A stretch of 26,542 bases of DNA from an uncultured Oscillospiraceae bacterium (GCA_910588365.1 CAJUQS010000097.1:1-26542), one strand, 5' to 3'; shown: positions 7,826-15,858, counted from the stretch's first letter. Numbers and translations are program-made. The notes: generated by a model from the letters alone, not told the origin.

Positions 7826-9219
7826 CAGAACACCTCCCCCAGCCGCCGGGCGATGGCGGAAAAGTCGTCGTCCGTGAGCGTGCGCACGTCCAGCAGGTAC
7901 TGGCCCTGGCTGATACGGCCAATGATGTGGGGATAGGGCCGCCGCAGGGCCTCCGCCAGCTGGTCTGCAGTCAGCTTTCCGGGGTCCACGGCCACGGCCC
8001 AGCTCTTTAAAAGCTGGGTGGGACAGCTGCCGCCCCCCACCTGGCCCTCGGTCTCCACCACCCGGGCGGCGCAGCCGAAGCCCTCCAGTGCCAGGCGCAG
8101 CTTCTCCGCCCGCCCCCGGAGCTCCTCCCCGGAGGCGCCCAGCATCCGGAGTACCGGGATGTTGCACTTGGCCCACGCCGGGTCCTGATAGGCGTACAGG
8201 GTCTCCCGCAGCGCGGCAATGGTCATCTTGTCCACCCGCAGGGCCCGGGCCAGGGGGTGGCGCTTGAGCTTCTCAATATACGCCCGCTTGCCCAGAATGA
8301 GCCCCGCCTGGGGCCCTCCCAGCAGCTTGTCCCCGCTGAAGGAGATCACGTCCACCCCGGCCTTCACACTCTGCTGGACCGTGGGTTCGCCGTGGATGCC
8401 GAAGGCCGTCAGATCCACCAGGGAGCCACTGCCCAGATCCTCGATGACCGGCAGGTCGTGCTTTCTTCCCAGCTCCACCAGCTCCGCCAGCCCCGGCCGC
8501 TCGGAGAAGCCCACGATCCGGTAGTTGCTGGTGTGGACCCGCAGCAGGGCCCTGGTCTCCGGGCCGATGGCGTCCTCGTAGTCAAAGAGGTGTGTCTTGT
8601 TGGTGGTGCCCACCTCCCGCAGGGTACACCCGCACTGGGTCATGATCTCCGGGATGCGGAAGGACCCGCCGATCTCCACCAGCTCCCCCCGGGAGGTGAT
8701 GACCTCGCCCCCCTTCCCCATGGCGCTGAGGATGAGCAGCACGGCGGCGGCGTTGTTGTTGACCACCATGGCCGCCTCGGCCCCGGTGACGGAGGCCAGC
8801 AGATTGTCAATATGGTCGTGGCGGGAGCCCCGGCTGCCGCTGTCCACGTCGTATTCCAGAGTGGAGTAATTCCGGGCCACCTCCTCCACCGCGCTCACCG
8901 CCTGCCAGCTCAGCAGGGACCGGCCCAGGTTGGTGTGCAGCACCACGCCGGTGCCGTTGACCACCCGCCGGAGGGAGGAGCGCTGTTCCCCATACGCCCG
9001 GGTGCAGGCGGCGTCCAGAATGGCCTTCTTCTCCGGCAACTCCGTCAGATCTCCGGCGAGGATGTTTCCCCGCAGCGCCTCCAGCTCGTCCCGGATGGCG
9101 TCCCGGACAGCGGCGGGCGGGATGATGTCCGTCATGGCAGCCATTCTGCCCGTCTCCTCCGCCAGCGTCAGCAGCTCGTCCACCTTGGGGATCTTCCGCA
9201 GCATCTCTTGTCGTTCCAC
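7822..9219 (-). CDS. selA: L-seryl-tRNA(Sec) selenium transferase
   Basis: A 465-residue PLP enzyme that converts seryl-tRNA(Sec) to selenocysteyl-tRNA(Sec) using selenophosphate. Family signatures: V-V-N-G-T-G-V-V-L-H-T-N-L-G-R at 87-100, M-V-V-N-N-N-A-A-A-V near 151-160, and the PLP lysine in S-F-S-G-D-K-L-L-G-G (Lys298, matching Lys295 of E. coli SelA). The start is GTG at 9219 with GGGAGGA 8 bases upstream; an overlapping ATG at 9221 is out of frame. It is first in the selA-selB operon, with a good promoter upstream. selD, which makes selenophosphate, is not in this window. Confidence 0.97.
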   Translation of the reverse strand: MERQEMLRKIPKVDELLTLAEETGRMAAMTDIIPPAAVRDAIRDELEALRGNILAGDLTELPEKKAILDAACTRAYGEQRSSLRRVVNGTGVVLHTNLGRSLLSWQAVSAVEEVARNYSTLEYDVDSGSRGSRHDHIDNLLASVTGAEAAMVVNNNAAAVLLILSAMGKGGEVITSRGELVEIGGSFRIPEIMTQCGCTLREVGTTNKTHLFDYEDAIGPETRALLRVHTSNYRIVGFSERPGLAELVELGRKHDLPVIEDLGSGSLVDLTAFGIHGEPTVQQSVKAGVDVISFSGDKLLGGPQAGLILGKRAYIEKLKRHPLARALRVDKMTIAALRETLYAYQDPAWAKCNIPVLRMLGASGEELRGRAEKLRLALEGFGCAARVVETEGQVGGGSCPTQLLKSWAVAVDPGKLTADQLAEALRRPYPHIIGRISQGQYLLDVRTLTDDDFSAIARRLGEVFW

Positions 9220-9260
9220 ATCGATGTCCTCCCAGAATGTAACAATTCTATTCAGGCTAT

Positions 9261-9289
9261 AGTATACCCTAAGTTTTTTCCGATGTCTA
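9261..9289 (-). promoter_or_regulatory. Promoter of selAB
   Basis: TAGACA (9289-9284), 17 bases, TATACT (9266-9261) on the minus strand. Each box matches five of six consensus positions, about 40 bp before the selA start. Confidence 0.78.
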
Positions 9290-9411
9290 GTGGATTATTT
9301 GATTTTTCTATAAATATAGTCGATGCGGTTGAGAATCGGTAAAAAGGAGGCGAGGGAAAACGGGGCGTGGCGAGGCGGAGGGCGCAGTTTGAAAAATGGA
9401 AATATGACCAA

Positions 9412-9446
9412 GGGCGGCGGGATAGTCAATATCTGCCCCGCCGCCC
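9412..9446. terminator. GC-rich hairpin downstream of the AT-rich island
   Basis: Ten-bp stem GGGCGGCGGG/CCCGCCGCCC with a 15-base loop. On the plus strand it is followed by TGTTTTATGCTTTT; on the minus strand there is no T-run. It may end transcription of the minus-strand gene stopping at 9500, but direction is uncertain. The rest of 9290-9499 shows no gene. Confidence 0.4.
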
Positions 9447-9499
9447 TGTTTTATGCTTTTGTTTGCCCGATAAACCGGAAGCTGCCGGTTGAAATATAG

Positions 9500-9802
9500 T
9501 CATACTGTACTTTTAAAAAATTTTATAAATTCATATGGCAATCCGATATCTTCAGAATATTTACGGATTTCTATCTTTTCGTCATCACTCATTTCGTCAT
9601 AGAAAGGGCGATCTGATACCTTCCAGTATATCCTAATTTCGTCTATTTTCAATACATCACCCCATGGGGCAGCATATAATTCCCCGACTTTATATTTCCC
9701 TGTTTCTTTATAAACTCTCGTGGTATAACAATACCCCAGTTTATTTAAATAATGTTGAACCAATTTATATTCATGTTCAGGAAATGATATTTCTTCAAAC
9801 AT
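9500..9802 (-). CDS. Hypothetical protein, 100 residues (possible ASCH/PUA-like fold)
   Basis: A small AT-rich gene whose start at 9802 has AGGAAG upstream. I do not recognise the family firmly. The middle (R-V-Y-K-E-T-G-K-Y-K-V-G-E-L-Y, then P-W-G-D-V-L-K-I-D-E-I) has the alternating beta pattern and G-x-x-Y-x-x-P-W-G turn of small ASCH or PUA-like proteins. It ends with a charged helix. No signal peptide or membrane segment is visible. Its base composition is clearly lower in GC than selA and ptsG around it, as is that of the GNAT gene 75 bp upstream, which suggests the two arrived together. Confidence 0.6.
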   Translation of the reverse strand: MFEEISFPEHEYKLVQHYLNKLGYCYTTRVYKETGKYKVGELYAAPWGDVLKIDEIRIYWKVSDRPFYDEMSDDEKIEIRKYSEDIGLPYEFIKFFKSTV

Positions 9803-9877
9803 ACTGTAAACTTCCTAACAATGTAAAACACAAAATTTATGGAAAATGTTCAATACAAACTGGAAGTTATTTACTTC

Positions 9878-10420
9878 TTATACTACAATCCAATATCTTT
9901 TCATTTTGCATCCATCAACGTCTATGATTTTCTCAAAAACTCCACCATTCGCAATTATTACTTTTTCACTTGCTGCATTTTCACTATTACAAGTGACAAG
10001 AAGTTTTTGTATTCCCATTGATTTTGCATTTTGTATATTCAACCGAAGCATTTCCTTTGCATAACCTTTGCCGCGTTCAGAAGGACGCACTGAATACCCA
10101 CAATGCCCTCCCCACGTTCCAAGAATAGGATGATTTATGTGATGACGCAAATCTATCACGCCTACAACTTTGTCATCTCTCTTGCGTATAGCTAAGTATG
10201 TATGAGAAGGAACAGTCGCTCCCGTATCACCACATGTTTCTTCACTTTTTCTAAGTTCACATATTTTTATCCACTCTTCAGAAGACTTACTTACATCAAG
10301 CGACATGCAACCTGCAAATTGATCTTCATTTTCTGCGTCGCATTCCAAAATTTCTTGACGAAATTTCCATATTTCATCTGCATACATTTGCTGAGACTCT
10401 ATTAATAAAATCTGATCCAT
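9878..10420 (-). CDS. GNAT family N-acetyltransferase
   Basis: A 180-residue GNAT protein. The acetyl-CoA-binding motif A is R-P-S-E-R-G-K-G-Y-A at about 112-121, preceded by the beta-4 strand G-G-H-C-G-Y-S-V. Motif B follows with S-E-N-A-A-S-E-K-V and an N-G-G-V-F-E-K ending, as in ribosomal-protein and small-molecule acetyltransferases. The substrate cannot be read from sequence; the long N-terminal part is like RimJ/streptothricin-type relatives with unknown targets. The start at 10420 follows GAGGGA. It is AT-rich compared with its neighbours and probably acquired. Confidence 0.85.
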   Translation of the reverse strand: MDQILLIESQQMYADEIWKFRQEILECDAENEDQFAGCMSLDVSKSSEEWIKICELRKSEETCGDTGATVPSHTYLAIRKRDDKVVGVIDLRHHINHPILGTWGGHCGYSVRPSERGKGYAKEMLRLNIQNAKSMGIQKLLVTCNSENAASEKVIIANGGVFEKIIDVDGCKMKRYWIVV

Positions 10421-10592
10421 TTTAATATCCCTCTGTAAATTCCAGTTTGCCGTTTTTTATCGGTTCATAGTCTAGCACATTTTCCCGACGAAGACAAGCC
10501 GCACTTCATGTCCGTTCCGCCTGTCCAGACCGTCAGACAACGGGACCCCCGGGTAGATTCCAGGGAAAACCGGCCAAGTATGACGGCTGAAG

Positions 10593-10626
10593 GCCCCCGC
10601 CCCGCGCGAAAGCGCGGGGCGGGGGG
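10593..10626 (-). terminator. Strong hairpin after the PTS gene
   Basis: A very GC-rich perfect stem of about 15 bp closed by a GAAA (plus strand) or TTTC (minus strand) loop, 15 bp downstream of the ptsG stop. No T-run follows. It probably protects or ends the licT-ptsG transcript. The rest of 10421-10641 shows no gene. Confidence 0.55.
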
Positions 10627-10641
10627 GCTTGCCGGTGCCTC

Positions 10642-12774
10642 CTATCCCTTGACCTCTACCAGGGGCGCGCCGGGCTTGATATCGCCCTGGGCCAGCGTCT
10701 TTACGCTCTGGTAGTCGTCGGTGTTGCAGACGATCATGGGCGTGGTGCACAGATACCCCGCCGCCTTGATGGCCTCCATGTCAAAGGAGATGAGCAGATC
10801 GCCCTTCTTCACCTTCTGGCCCGCCTCCACGTGGGCGGTGAAGTGCTGTCCCGCCAGCTCCACGGTGTTGATGCCGATGTGGAGCAGGACCTCCACACCC
10901 TCGCTGGTGACAAGGCCGATGGCGTGGTGGGTGTCAAAGAGGTTATCCACCTCGGCGTCCGCCGGGGCATACAGCCTGCCCTCGCTGGGCTCGATGGCCG
11001 CGCCCTCCCCCAGCACGCAGGTGGCGAAGGCCTCGTCCTGGACCTCGCCCATGGGCACCACGGCTCCGGACATGTGGGCGCAGAGCACCGCGTCCCGCTT
11101 TTTGGCGGGGGCGGGGGCCGGTGCCTTTTGGGGCGCGGGGGCGGCGGAGATGCCGTCCAGGCTGTTGGACTCCGGCGTCTCCATGAAGTCCACCAGATTG
11201 GACTTGATGACCGCCACCTGGGGCCCGTAGATCACCTGGACGCCGTTGCCCTTGTGGATGACCCCCGAGGCCCCGGACTGCTTGAGCAGGGCGTCGGAAA
11301 CCTTGGCCGCGTCAAGGACCGTCACCCGCAGGCGGGTGGCGCAGCAGTCCACGTCGGAGAGGTTGGCCTTGCCGCCCAGGCCCTTGAGAATCAGGGCGGA
11401 GGTGGGGTCGGAGCTGGCGGCGGGAGCGGAGCCGTCCGGCCCCACGCCGGTTTTGGCCTTGAAGTCGGAGCGGGTGAAGAGCTTGGTCTCCTCCCCCTCG
11501 TCCTCCCGGCCCGGGGTCTTCAGGTTCATCTTCGAGATCATGAAGTAGAAGGTGAAGTAGTAGAGCACAAAGTACACCGCGCCCACAATGACGATCCAGA
11601 TCCAGTGGGTCTTGCCGTTGCCCTGCAAAATGCCGAAGAGGGTCAGATCGATGATGCCGCCGGAGAAGGTCATGCCCACGCCCACGTTGAAGATGTGCAT
11701 AAGCATATAGGAGAGGCCCGCGTACACGCAGTGGACCGCGTACATGGCCGGGGCCACAAAGAGGAAGGTGAACTCCAGGGGCTCGGTGATGCCGGTGAGC
11801 ATGGCGGTGAGGGCGGCGGATATGAGCAGGCCGCCGGCCACCTTCCGCTTCTCGGGCTTGGCAGTGCGGTACATGGCCAGGGCCGCGCCGGGCAGGCCGA
11901 AGATCATGAAGGGGAACTTGCCGGACATGAACCGGGTGGCGGAGACGGAGAACACCTCCGTGGCCCGGGAGGCCAGCTCGGCAAAGAAGATGTTCTGGGC
12001 GCCCTGGACCGTCACGCCCTCAATGACGGCCGTGCCGCCCACGGCGGTCTGCCAGAAGGGCATGTAGAACACGTGGTGCAGGCCGAAGGGAATCAGGGCC
12101 CGCTCCAGGATGCCGTAGATCCAGGTGCCGGCGTAGCCGGACCGGATGACCAGGTTGCCCAGGGCGGCAATGCCGTTCTGGACAATGGGCCAGAGGTAGA
12201 ACATGGCGATGCCCACCACCAGATAGACCGCCGTGGAGACGATGGGCACGAACCGGGTGCCGCCGAAGAAGGAGAGTACCTGGGGCAGCTGGATCTTGTA
12301 AAAGCGGTTGTGGAGGGCCGCCACGCCCAGGCCCACGATGATGCCGCCGAACACGCCCATCTGCAGGGTGGTGATGCCCAGGGTGGAGGTGGTGGAGTTG
12401 GCCGCCATGGCCTCCACGCCGCCCCGGGCGGTGATCATGGCGGAGATGGCGGTGTTCATCACCAGATAGGCGATGGCGCCGGAGAGGGCCGCCACCTCCT
12501 TCTCCTTCTTGGCCATGCCGATGGCCACGCCCATGGCGAACAGCAGCGCCAGGTTGTTGAACACCGCGCTGCCGCACTGGTTCATGATGTCCAGAATGGT
12601 GTAGGCGACACTGCCCTCGTAGATCACGCCGGTGAGGCTGTACGCCTCCAGCATGGTCTGGTTGGTGAACGAGCTGCCGATGCCCAGCAGCAGGCCCGCC
12701 ACCGGCAGCAGGGCGATGGGCAGCATGAACGAGCGGCCCACCCGCTGCAAAACGCCGAAAATCTTGTCCTTCAT
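10642..12774 (-). CDS. ptsG: PTS glucose-family transporter, EIICBA fusion
   Basis: A 710-residue membrane permease that imports and phosphorylates a sugar. Order is EIIC (about 1-410; F-G-V-L-Q-R-V-G-R-S-F-M-L-P start, many hydrophobic helices, G-I-T-E-P-L-E-F-T-F-L-F motif), EIIB (phospho-Cys478 in C-C-A-T-R-L-R, where the partner Cys477 is unusual but harmless), then an Ala/Pro linker and EIIA (phospho-His632 in L-L-H-I-G-I-N-T-V-E-L, partner His near 617). Glucose is the most likely substrate from the EIIC start; N-acetylglucosamine or maltose cannot be excluded. The start at 12774 has AGGAGGA. It is 51 bp downstream of licT and co-transcribed with it. Confidence 0.92.
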   Translation of the reverse strand: MKDKIFGVLQRVGRSFMLPIALLPVAGLLLGIGSSFTNQTMLEAYSLTGVIYEGSVAYTILDIMNQCGSAVFNNLALLFAMGVAIGMAKKEKEVAALSGAIAYLVMNTAISAMITARGGVEAMAANSTTSTLGITTLQMGVFGGIIVGLGVAALHNRFYKIQLPQVLSFFGGTRFVPIVSTAVYLVVGIAMFYLWPIVQNGIAALGNLVIRSGYAGTWIYGILERALIPFGLHHVFYMPFWQTAVGGTAVIEGVTVQGAQNIFFAELASRATEVFSVSATRFMSGKFPFMIFGLPGAALAMYRTAKPEKRKVAGGLLISAALTAMLTGITEPLEFTFLFVAPAMYAVHCVYAGLSYMLMHIFNVGVGMTFSGGIIDLTLFGILQGNGKTHWIWIVIVGAVYFVLYYFTFYFMISKMNLKTPGREDEGEETKLFTRSDFKAKTGVGPDGSAPAASSDPTSALILKGLGGKANLSDVDCCATRLRVTVLDAAKVSDALLKQSGASGVIHKGNGVQVIYGPQVAVIKSNLVDFMETPESNSLDGISAAPAPQKAPAPAPAKKRDAVLCAHMSGAVVPMGEVQDEAFATCVLGEGAAIEPSEGRLYAPADAEVDNLFDTHHAIGLVTSEGVEVLLHIGINTVELAGQHFTAHVEAGQKVKKGDLLISFDMEAIKAAGYLCTTPMIVCNTDDYQSVKTLAQGDIKPGAPLVEVKG

Positions 12775-12825
12775 ACGATACGTCCTCCTGAAAAAAGATA
12801 ATCTATGTTATCCCGCGCCGGCGGG

Positions 12826-13674
12826 TTACTTCCCACCCATGTTGATGCGCTTGAGATGGATGGTCAGAAAGATCAGCTCCTCCTCGGAGAGCTCCTTGTG
12901 GTAGGTGTTGAGCACATACTCGCCAATGCACTGGGCGCACTTATAGTGCTGCTTGCAGCTGCGGGCGATCATCTGGCGGAACATGGCGTCGTTCTCATCA
13001 CCGCTGTCCGCTATGGCCTGTCCCTGGAACAGCCGCTGGGCGAAATAGCGCAGATGGACTGCAAAGCGGCTGAAATCCAGAGACTCCCGGTCAAAGGTCC
13101 GCTGGTAGTAGTACTCCACCACCGCCAAAGTCCCCTCAATCAGGCGGGTAATGTCGTACATATCGGTCATATTGGTGTTAAGCTCGGCGTTGACAATGTG
13201 CAGGGCGATGAAGGCCGCCTCGCTCTCGCTGAGGTCCGTCTGGGTCTGCTCCCGGATCACCCGCAGGCAGTGCTGTCCCAGGCGGTACTCGGCGGGATAG
13301 TAGCACATGATGGCGCCCTGGAGGGGGTTGGAGAAGTCAATCCCCTCCTGCTTGCGCTTGATGGCAAAGCTGATGTGGTCGGCCAGGGTGATCAGCAGGG
13401 ACTCGTTGAGGGCGGTGGCCAGCTGTCCGCGGATATACTCGATCAGATCCTGGGTCAGGCGCAGGTGCTCCATGGGGATCTGCTCGCACAGCTCCCGCAG
13501 CTTGCGCTGCTCGGCCTTGCCCTCCATGTGGTATATCTTCTCCACCAGACCGGAATCAATCCGCTCCCCCACCTTGCGCTTGAAGCCCAAGCCCCTGCCG
13601 GTGACGATCATCTCGCGGCCCTTCTCGTCCACAGCGCAGAGGATATTGTTGTTGATGACTTTTTTGATCCGCAA
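12826..13674 (-). CDS. licT: BglG/LicT/GlcT-family transcription antiterminator
   Basis: A 282-residue antiterminator. Residues 1-57 are the RNA-binding CAT domain (M-R-I-K-K-V-I-N-N-N, then G-R-G-L-G-F-K). Two PTS-regulated domains follow with the four expected histidines at 100, 159, 207 and 273. It binds the RAT hairpin and prevents termination when the sugar PTS is active. The start is TTG at 13674, with a GAGGCGGGGG site just before it; a rare start may keep its level low. The leader upstream carries its own RAT and terminator, so it is autoregulated together with ptsG. LicT, SacT and GlcT cannot be told apart by eye; glucose specificity would make it GlcT. Confidence 0.93.
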   Translation of the reverse strand: MRIKKVINNNILCAVDEKGREMIVTGRGLGFKRKVGERIDSGLVEKIYHMEGKAEQRKLRELCEQIPMEHLRLTQDLIEYIRGQLATALNESLLITLADHISFAIKRKQEGIDFSNPLQGAIMCYYPAEYRLGQHCLRVIREQTQTDLSESEAAFIALHIVNAELNTNMTDMYDITRLIEGTLAVVEYYYQRTFDRESLDFSRFAVHLRYFAQRLFQGQAIADSGDENDAMFRQMIARSCKQHYKCAQCIGEYVLNTYHKELSEEELIFLTIHLKRINMGGK

Positions 13675-13692
13675 TTCCCCCGCCTCTTTCTC

Positions 13693-13762
13693 AAAAAAAG
13701 TAGACCAACCCCATCTTCAAACCGCCCCGGCCCGTAGGGCGGAGCGAGAGACAGAGTTGGTC
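13693..13762 (-). terminator. Leader terminator controlled by LicT
   Basis: The minus strand pairs GACCAAC (13762-13756) with GTTGGTC (13709-13703), with an inner CCGCCC/GGGGCGG stem, followed by a run of T (13699-13693). The first arm shares GACC with the 3' end of the RAT, making the two structures mutually exclusive. Confidence 0.85.
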
Positions 13763-13788
13763 AAGCCCGGAAAATCCGGTAACATTCC
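13759..13788 (-). promoter_or_regulatory. RAT (ribonucleic antiterminator) sequence
   Basis: A 30-base element, minus strand, beginning GGAATGTTACCGG and ending CCGGGCTTGACC. It matches the RAT pattern GGATTGTTACTG...CAGGCAAAACC in its two internal loops and paired ends. It lies between promoter and terminator of the licT-ptsG operon. Confidence 0.9.
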
Positions 13789-13807
13789 AACCAGTTAAGT
13801 TGGGATT

Positions 13808-13836
13808 ATGGTAGCAGTTCCGCGAAAAAATGTCAA
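13808..13836 (-). promoter_or_regulatory. Promoter of licT-ptsG
   Basis: Consensus TTGACA (13836-13831), 17 bases, TACCAT (13813-13808), with transcription expected to start about 13 bases before the RAT. No clear CcpA cre site was seen. Confidence 0.85.
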
Positions 13837-13923
13837 GACAGAATTTTGCAGCAGATGTCAGAATCTACAGATTGCATAATTTTTTTGAGCACTTTTTGGC
13901 AGATTGGCGGTTCTGAGGGCCCC

Positions 13924-15303
13924 CTACAGCCCCAGCAGCAGCATGGCGAACTGGAAGTAGATCAGCAGGCTCAGCACGTCTACGATGGTGGTGATAAAAG
14001 GACCGGCCACCACCGCCGGATCCAATCCCAGCTTGTCAGAGATCATGGGCATCAGGCATCCCACGACCTTGGCGCAGAACACCGTAAAAATCAAAGTCAG
14101 ACAGATGACTGCCGCCACCCAAATCGTAATGTCCGTGTTTTGCAGCAGAAGACGGTCCACCAGCATAAGCTTGACAAAGTTGCAGAACGCCAGAATGGCT
14201 CCGCACGTCACTGCCACCCGAATCTCCTTCCAAATGACGGAGGGCAGATCGCTGAAGCTGACCTCCCCCAGGCTAAGCGAGCGGATCAGCGCCACGCTGG
14301 ATTGGTTGCCGCTGTTGCCGCCGGTATCCATGAGCATGGGAATAAATCCCATCAGCACCGTGCAGGCGGCCAGGGAGTCCTCGAAGCTGGAGATGACGAC
14401 TCCGGTGAAGGTGGCCGACAGCATCAGCAGCAGCAGCCATGGGATGCGGCTTTTTACCGTCTCCCACACACCGGTGCGCAGATAGGGCTTGTCCGTGGGC
14501 GTGATGCCGGCCAAGTGCTCAAAGTCCTCAGTGGTCTCCTCCTCCATAACGTCGATGGCGTCGTCGATGGTGACGATGCCCACCAGACGGCCCTCCTTGT
14601 CCACCACCGGCATGGCCAGGAAATCGTACCGGCTCAGATCCTGTGCCACATCCTCCTTATCGTCCATGGTGGCGGCGGAGATGACGTTGGTCTCCATAAT
14701 GTCCTCTATGACGTCGTCCTCGTCCGCCAGCAGCAGGGTTCGGATGGACACCAGACCCAGGAGATGGCGCCCCGGGTCCGTGACGTAGCAGATATTGATG
14801 GTTTCCTTGTCCGACCCCGTGCGGCGGATGCGCTTGAGGGCATCGGAGACTGTCATATCCCGCTTCAGATCCACGAACTCCGTGGTCATGATGGACCCGG
14901 CGGAATCCTCCGGATAGTTGAGAATCTCGTTGACGCTGCGGCGGGTCTCCGGGTCCGTGTGGCGGAGGATGCGCTTGACCACCGTGGCGGGCATCTCCTC
15001 AATGAGGTCCACCGTGTCGTCCACGTACAGCTCCTCCAGCACCTCCCGCAGCTCCGTGTCGGAGAAACTGCGGATGAGCAGCTCCTGCTCCTCCGCCTCC
15101 ATCTCCACGAACACCTCCGCCGCCAGCTCCTTGGGCAGCAGGCGGTAGATCAGGGGCAGCCGGTCCTCCGGCAGCTCCGCCAGCACCGCCGCAATATCCG
15201 CCGGCTCCAGGAGGGTCAGCATATCCCGCACATCCGGCCACCGTTTTCGCACAGACAGGTCCTCCACCTGCTCCAAAAACACCCCGTTCTCCAAATCGAT
15301 CAT
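13924..15303 (-). CDS. mgtE: Magnesium transporter MgtE
   Basis: A 459-residue magnesium channel of normal size. Order: N-terminal superhelical domain (about 1-115), two CBS domains (about 120-245; S-A-G-S-I-M-T-T-E-F and P-V-V-D-K-E-G-R-L-V-G), then five membrane helices with M-D-T-G-G-N-S-G-N-Q-S-S and the pore helix A-G-P-F-I-T-T-I-V-D. The start at 15303 (M-I-D-L-E-N-G) has AGAAAGGAGGG at the right distance. Earlier in-frame ATGs at 15363 and 15330 lie in a leader hairpin without a ribosome site. The CBS part senses cytoplasmic Mg and closes the channel when Mg is high. Confidence 0.95.
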   Translation of the reverse strand: MIDLENGVFLEQVEDLSVRKRWPDVRDMLTLLEPADIAAVLAELPEDRLPLIYRLLPKELAAEVFVEMEAEEQELLIRSFSDTELREVLEELYVDDTVDLIEEMPATVVKRILRHTDPETRRSVNEILNYPEDSAGSIMTTEFVDLKRDMTVSDALKRIRRTGSDKETINICYVTDPGRHLLGLVSIRTLLLADEDDVIEDIMETNVISAATMDDKEDVAQDLSRYDFLAMPVVDKEGRLVGIVTIDDAIDVMEEETTEDFEHLAGITPTDKPYLRTGVWETVKSRIPWLLLLMLSATFTGVVISSFEDSLAACTVLMGFIPMLMDTGGNSGNQSSVALIRSLSLGEVSFSDLPSVIWKEIRVAVTCGAILAFCNFVKLMLVDRLLLQNTDITIWVAAVICLTLIFTVFCAKVVGCLMPMISDKLGLDPAVVAGPFITTIVDVLSLLIYFQFAMLLLGL

Positions 15304-15437
15304 ACGCAGCGCCCTCCTTTCTGATGGCATCCATTCTTTTCTTTTGAAAAAGAAAAGAATCAAAAGAAAACTTCTATGGCACTTCCTTCCGATAAACGGA
15401 AGACAGCCTCCGGGACGTCACTCCGGCGGCTGTCTCC
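15304..15437 (-). promoter_or_regulatory. Structured 5' leader of mgtE
   Basis: About 130 bases between the expected transcription start and mgtE. Hairpins in order on the minus strand: GACAGCC/GGCTGTC (15434-15402), CTTCCG-TTTAT-CGGAAG (15402-15386), and an AT-rich perfect 13-base inverted repeat (15360-15348 with 15345-15333). The last can alternatively pair as CTTTTGA with TCAAAAG (15367-15361 with 15348-15342). I do not see the conserved M-box strings, so this is not called a magnesium riboswitch. Confidence 0.5.
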
Positions 15438-15443
15438 TAGTCT

Positions 15444-15472
15444 ATAGTATTCCCAAAAGTCCATGCTGTCAA
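15444..15472 (-). promoter_or_regulatory. Promoter of mgtE
   Basis: TTGACA (15472-15467), 17 bases, TACTAT (15449-15444) on the minus strand. Confidence 0.85.
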
Positions 15473-15491
15473 CCTTTTTCGTTTTTTACAG

Positions 15492-15556
15492 CGCTGGAGT
15501 CTGTTTTAAAGCAGACTCCAGCGGACGAGGGCCGGAGGAACGTTCCTCCGGCCCTC
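15492..15556 (-). terminator. Two perfect hairpins downstream of the oxidoreductase
   Basis: A 14-bp stem with a CG centre (15527-15540 with 15543-15556) and a 12-bp stem with an 8-base loop (15492-15503 with 15512-15523). Neither has a T-run on the minus strand. By position they end the oxidoreductase transcript just before the mgtE promoter. Confidence 0.55.
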
Positions 15557-15630
15557 TCGGGTCATACACGAAAGGCTGTTTCGCGCAAAGCTCTTTTTGA
15601 TACGTTTTCTCTCGAGAAAAAGTATGCCTG

Positions 15631-15689
15631 CTTACGCCTTGTACAGGTCGATAAGCTTCATCAGGTGCTCGTAGCGCTCCTTCGCGGCC
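15631..15689 (-). pseudogene. Second copy of the last 59 bp of the pyruvate:ferredoxin oxidoreductase gene
   Basis: Matches 15858-15916 at 57 of 59 positions, at a constant offset of 227 bp. It encodes A-K-E-R-Y-E-H-L-M-K-L-I-D-L-Y-K-A and a TAA stop. Both differences are silent third-position changes (CAT/CAC for His, CTC/CTT for Leu). It is not an independent gene, although an ATG happens to lie at its head. Confidence 0.9.
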
Positions 15690-15857
15690 ATCCCACGGGC
15701 GGTCCCGCCGCCCGTGGGAACCCTTTCTCATTGATATGCTCGGGCGAAATGAATTCGCCCTGCGCCGAGGTTTTGGCTATGCCAAAACACTCGTACGCGC
15801 TTCGCGCGCCCCGCTCTGCGGGGCCCCGATGAGGCCGCCAAATAGTCGATGCGTTCT
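15690..15857. repeat. Hairpin-rich segment between the two copies of the gene tail
   Basis: 168 bp lying between the direct repeats. It contains at least four inverted repeats: 15691-15702 with 15708-15719 (12 bp), 15742-15748 with 15754-15760, 15770-15777 with 15781-15788, and 15808-15814 with 15818-15824. No convincing coding frame is present. It looks like a small inserted element or the remains of one. Confidence 0.6.
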
Positions 15858-15858
15858 C

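Noticed and set aside
6065..7936. Long plus-strand open frame opposite selB
   Set aside because: Same antisense effect of high third-position GC; no protein-like motifs and selB is unambiguous.
7826..8176. Upstream extension of selB into selA
   Set aside because: The SelB N-terminus begins at the GTG at 7825, with a ribosome site and a stop-start overlap with selA.
12775..12825. A second RAT or terminator between licT and ptsG
   Set aside because: The 51-bp gap has only a 5-bp GATAA/TTATC hairpin before a T-run and no RAT sequence; the genes look co-transcribed.
15304..15437. M-box magnesium riboswitch before mgtE
   Set aside because: The conserved M-box strings and three-helix layout are not seen; only unrelated hairpins are present.
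15690..15692. ATG at the head of the duplicated gene tail as the start of an 18-residue peptide
   Set aside because: It is directly preceded by a strong hairpin without a ribosome site; the similarity to the gene end fully explains the open frame.
15690..15857. CRISPR or similar repeat array in the hairpin-rich segment
   Set aside because: The inverted repeats differ from one another and there is no regularly spaced direct repeat.
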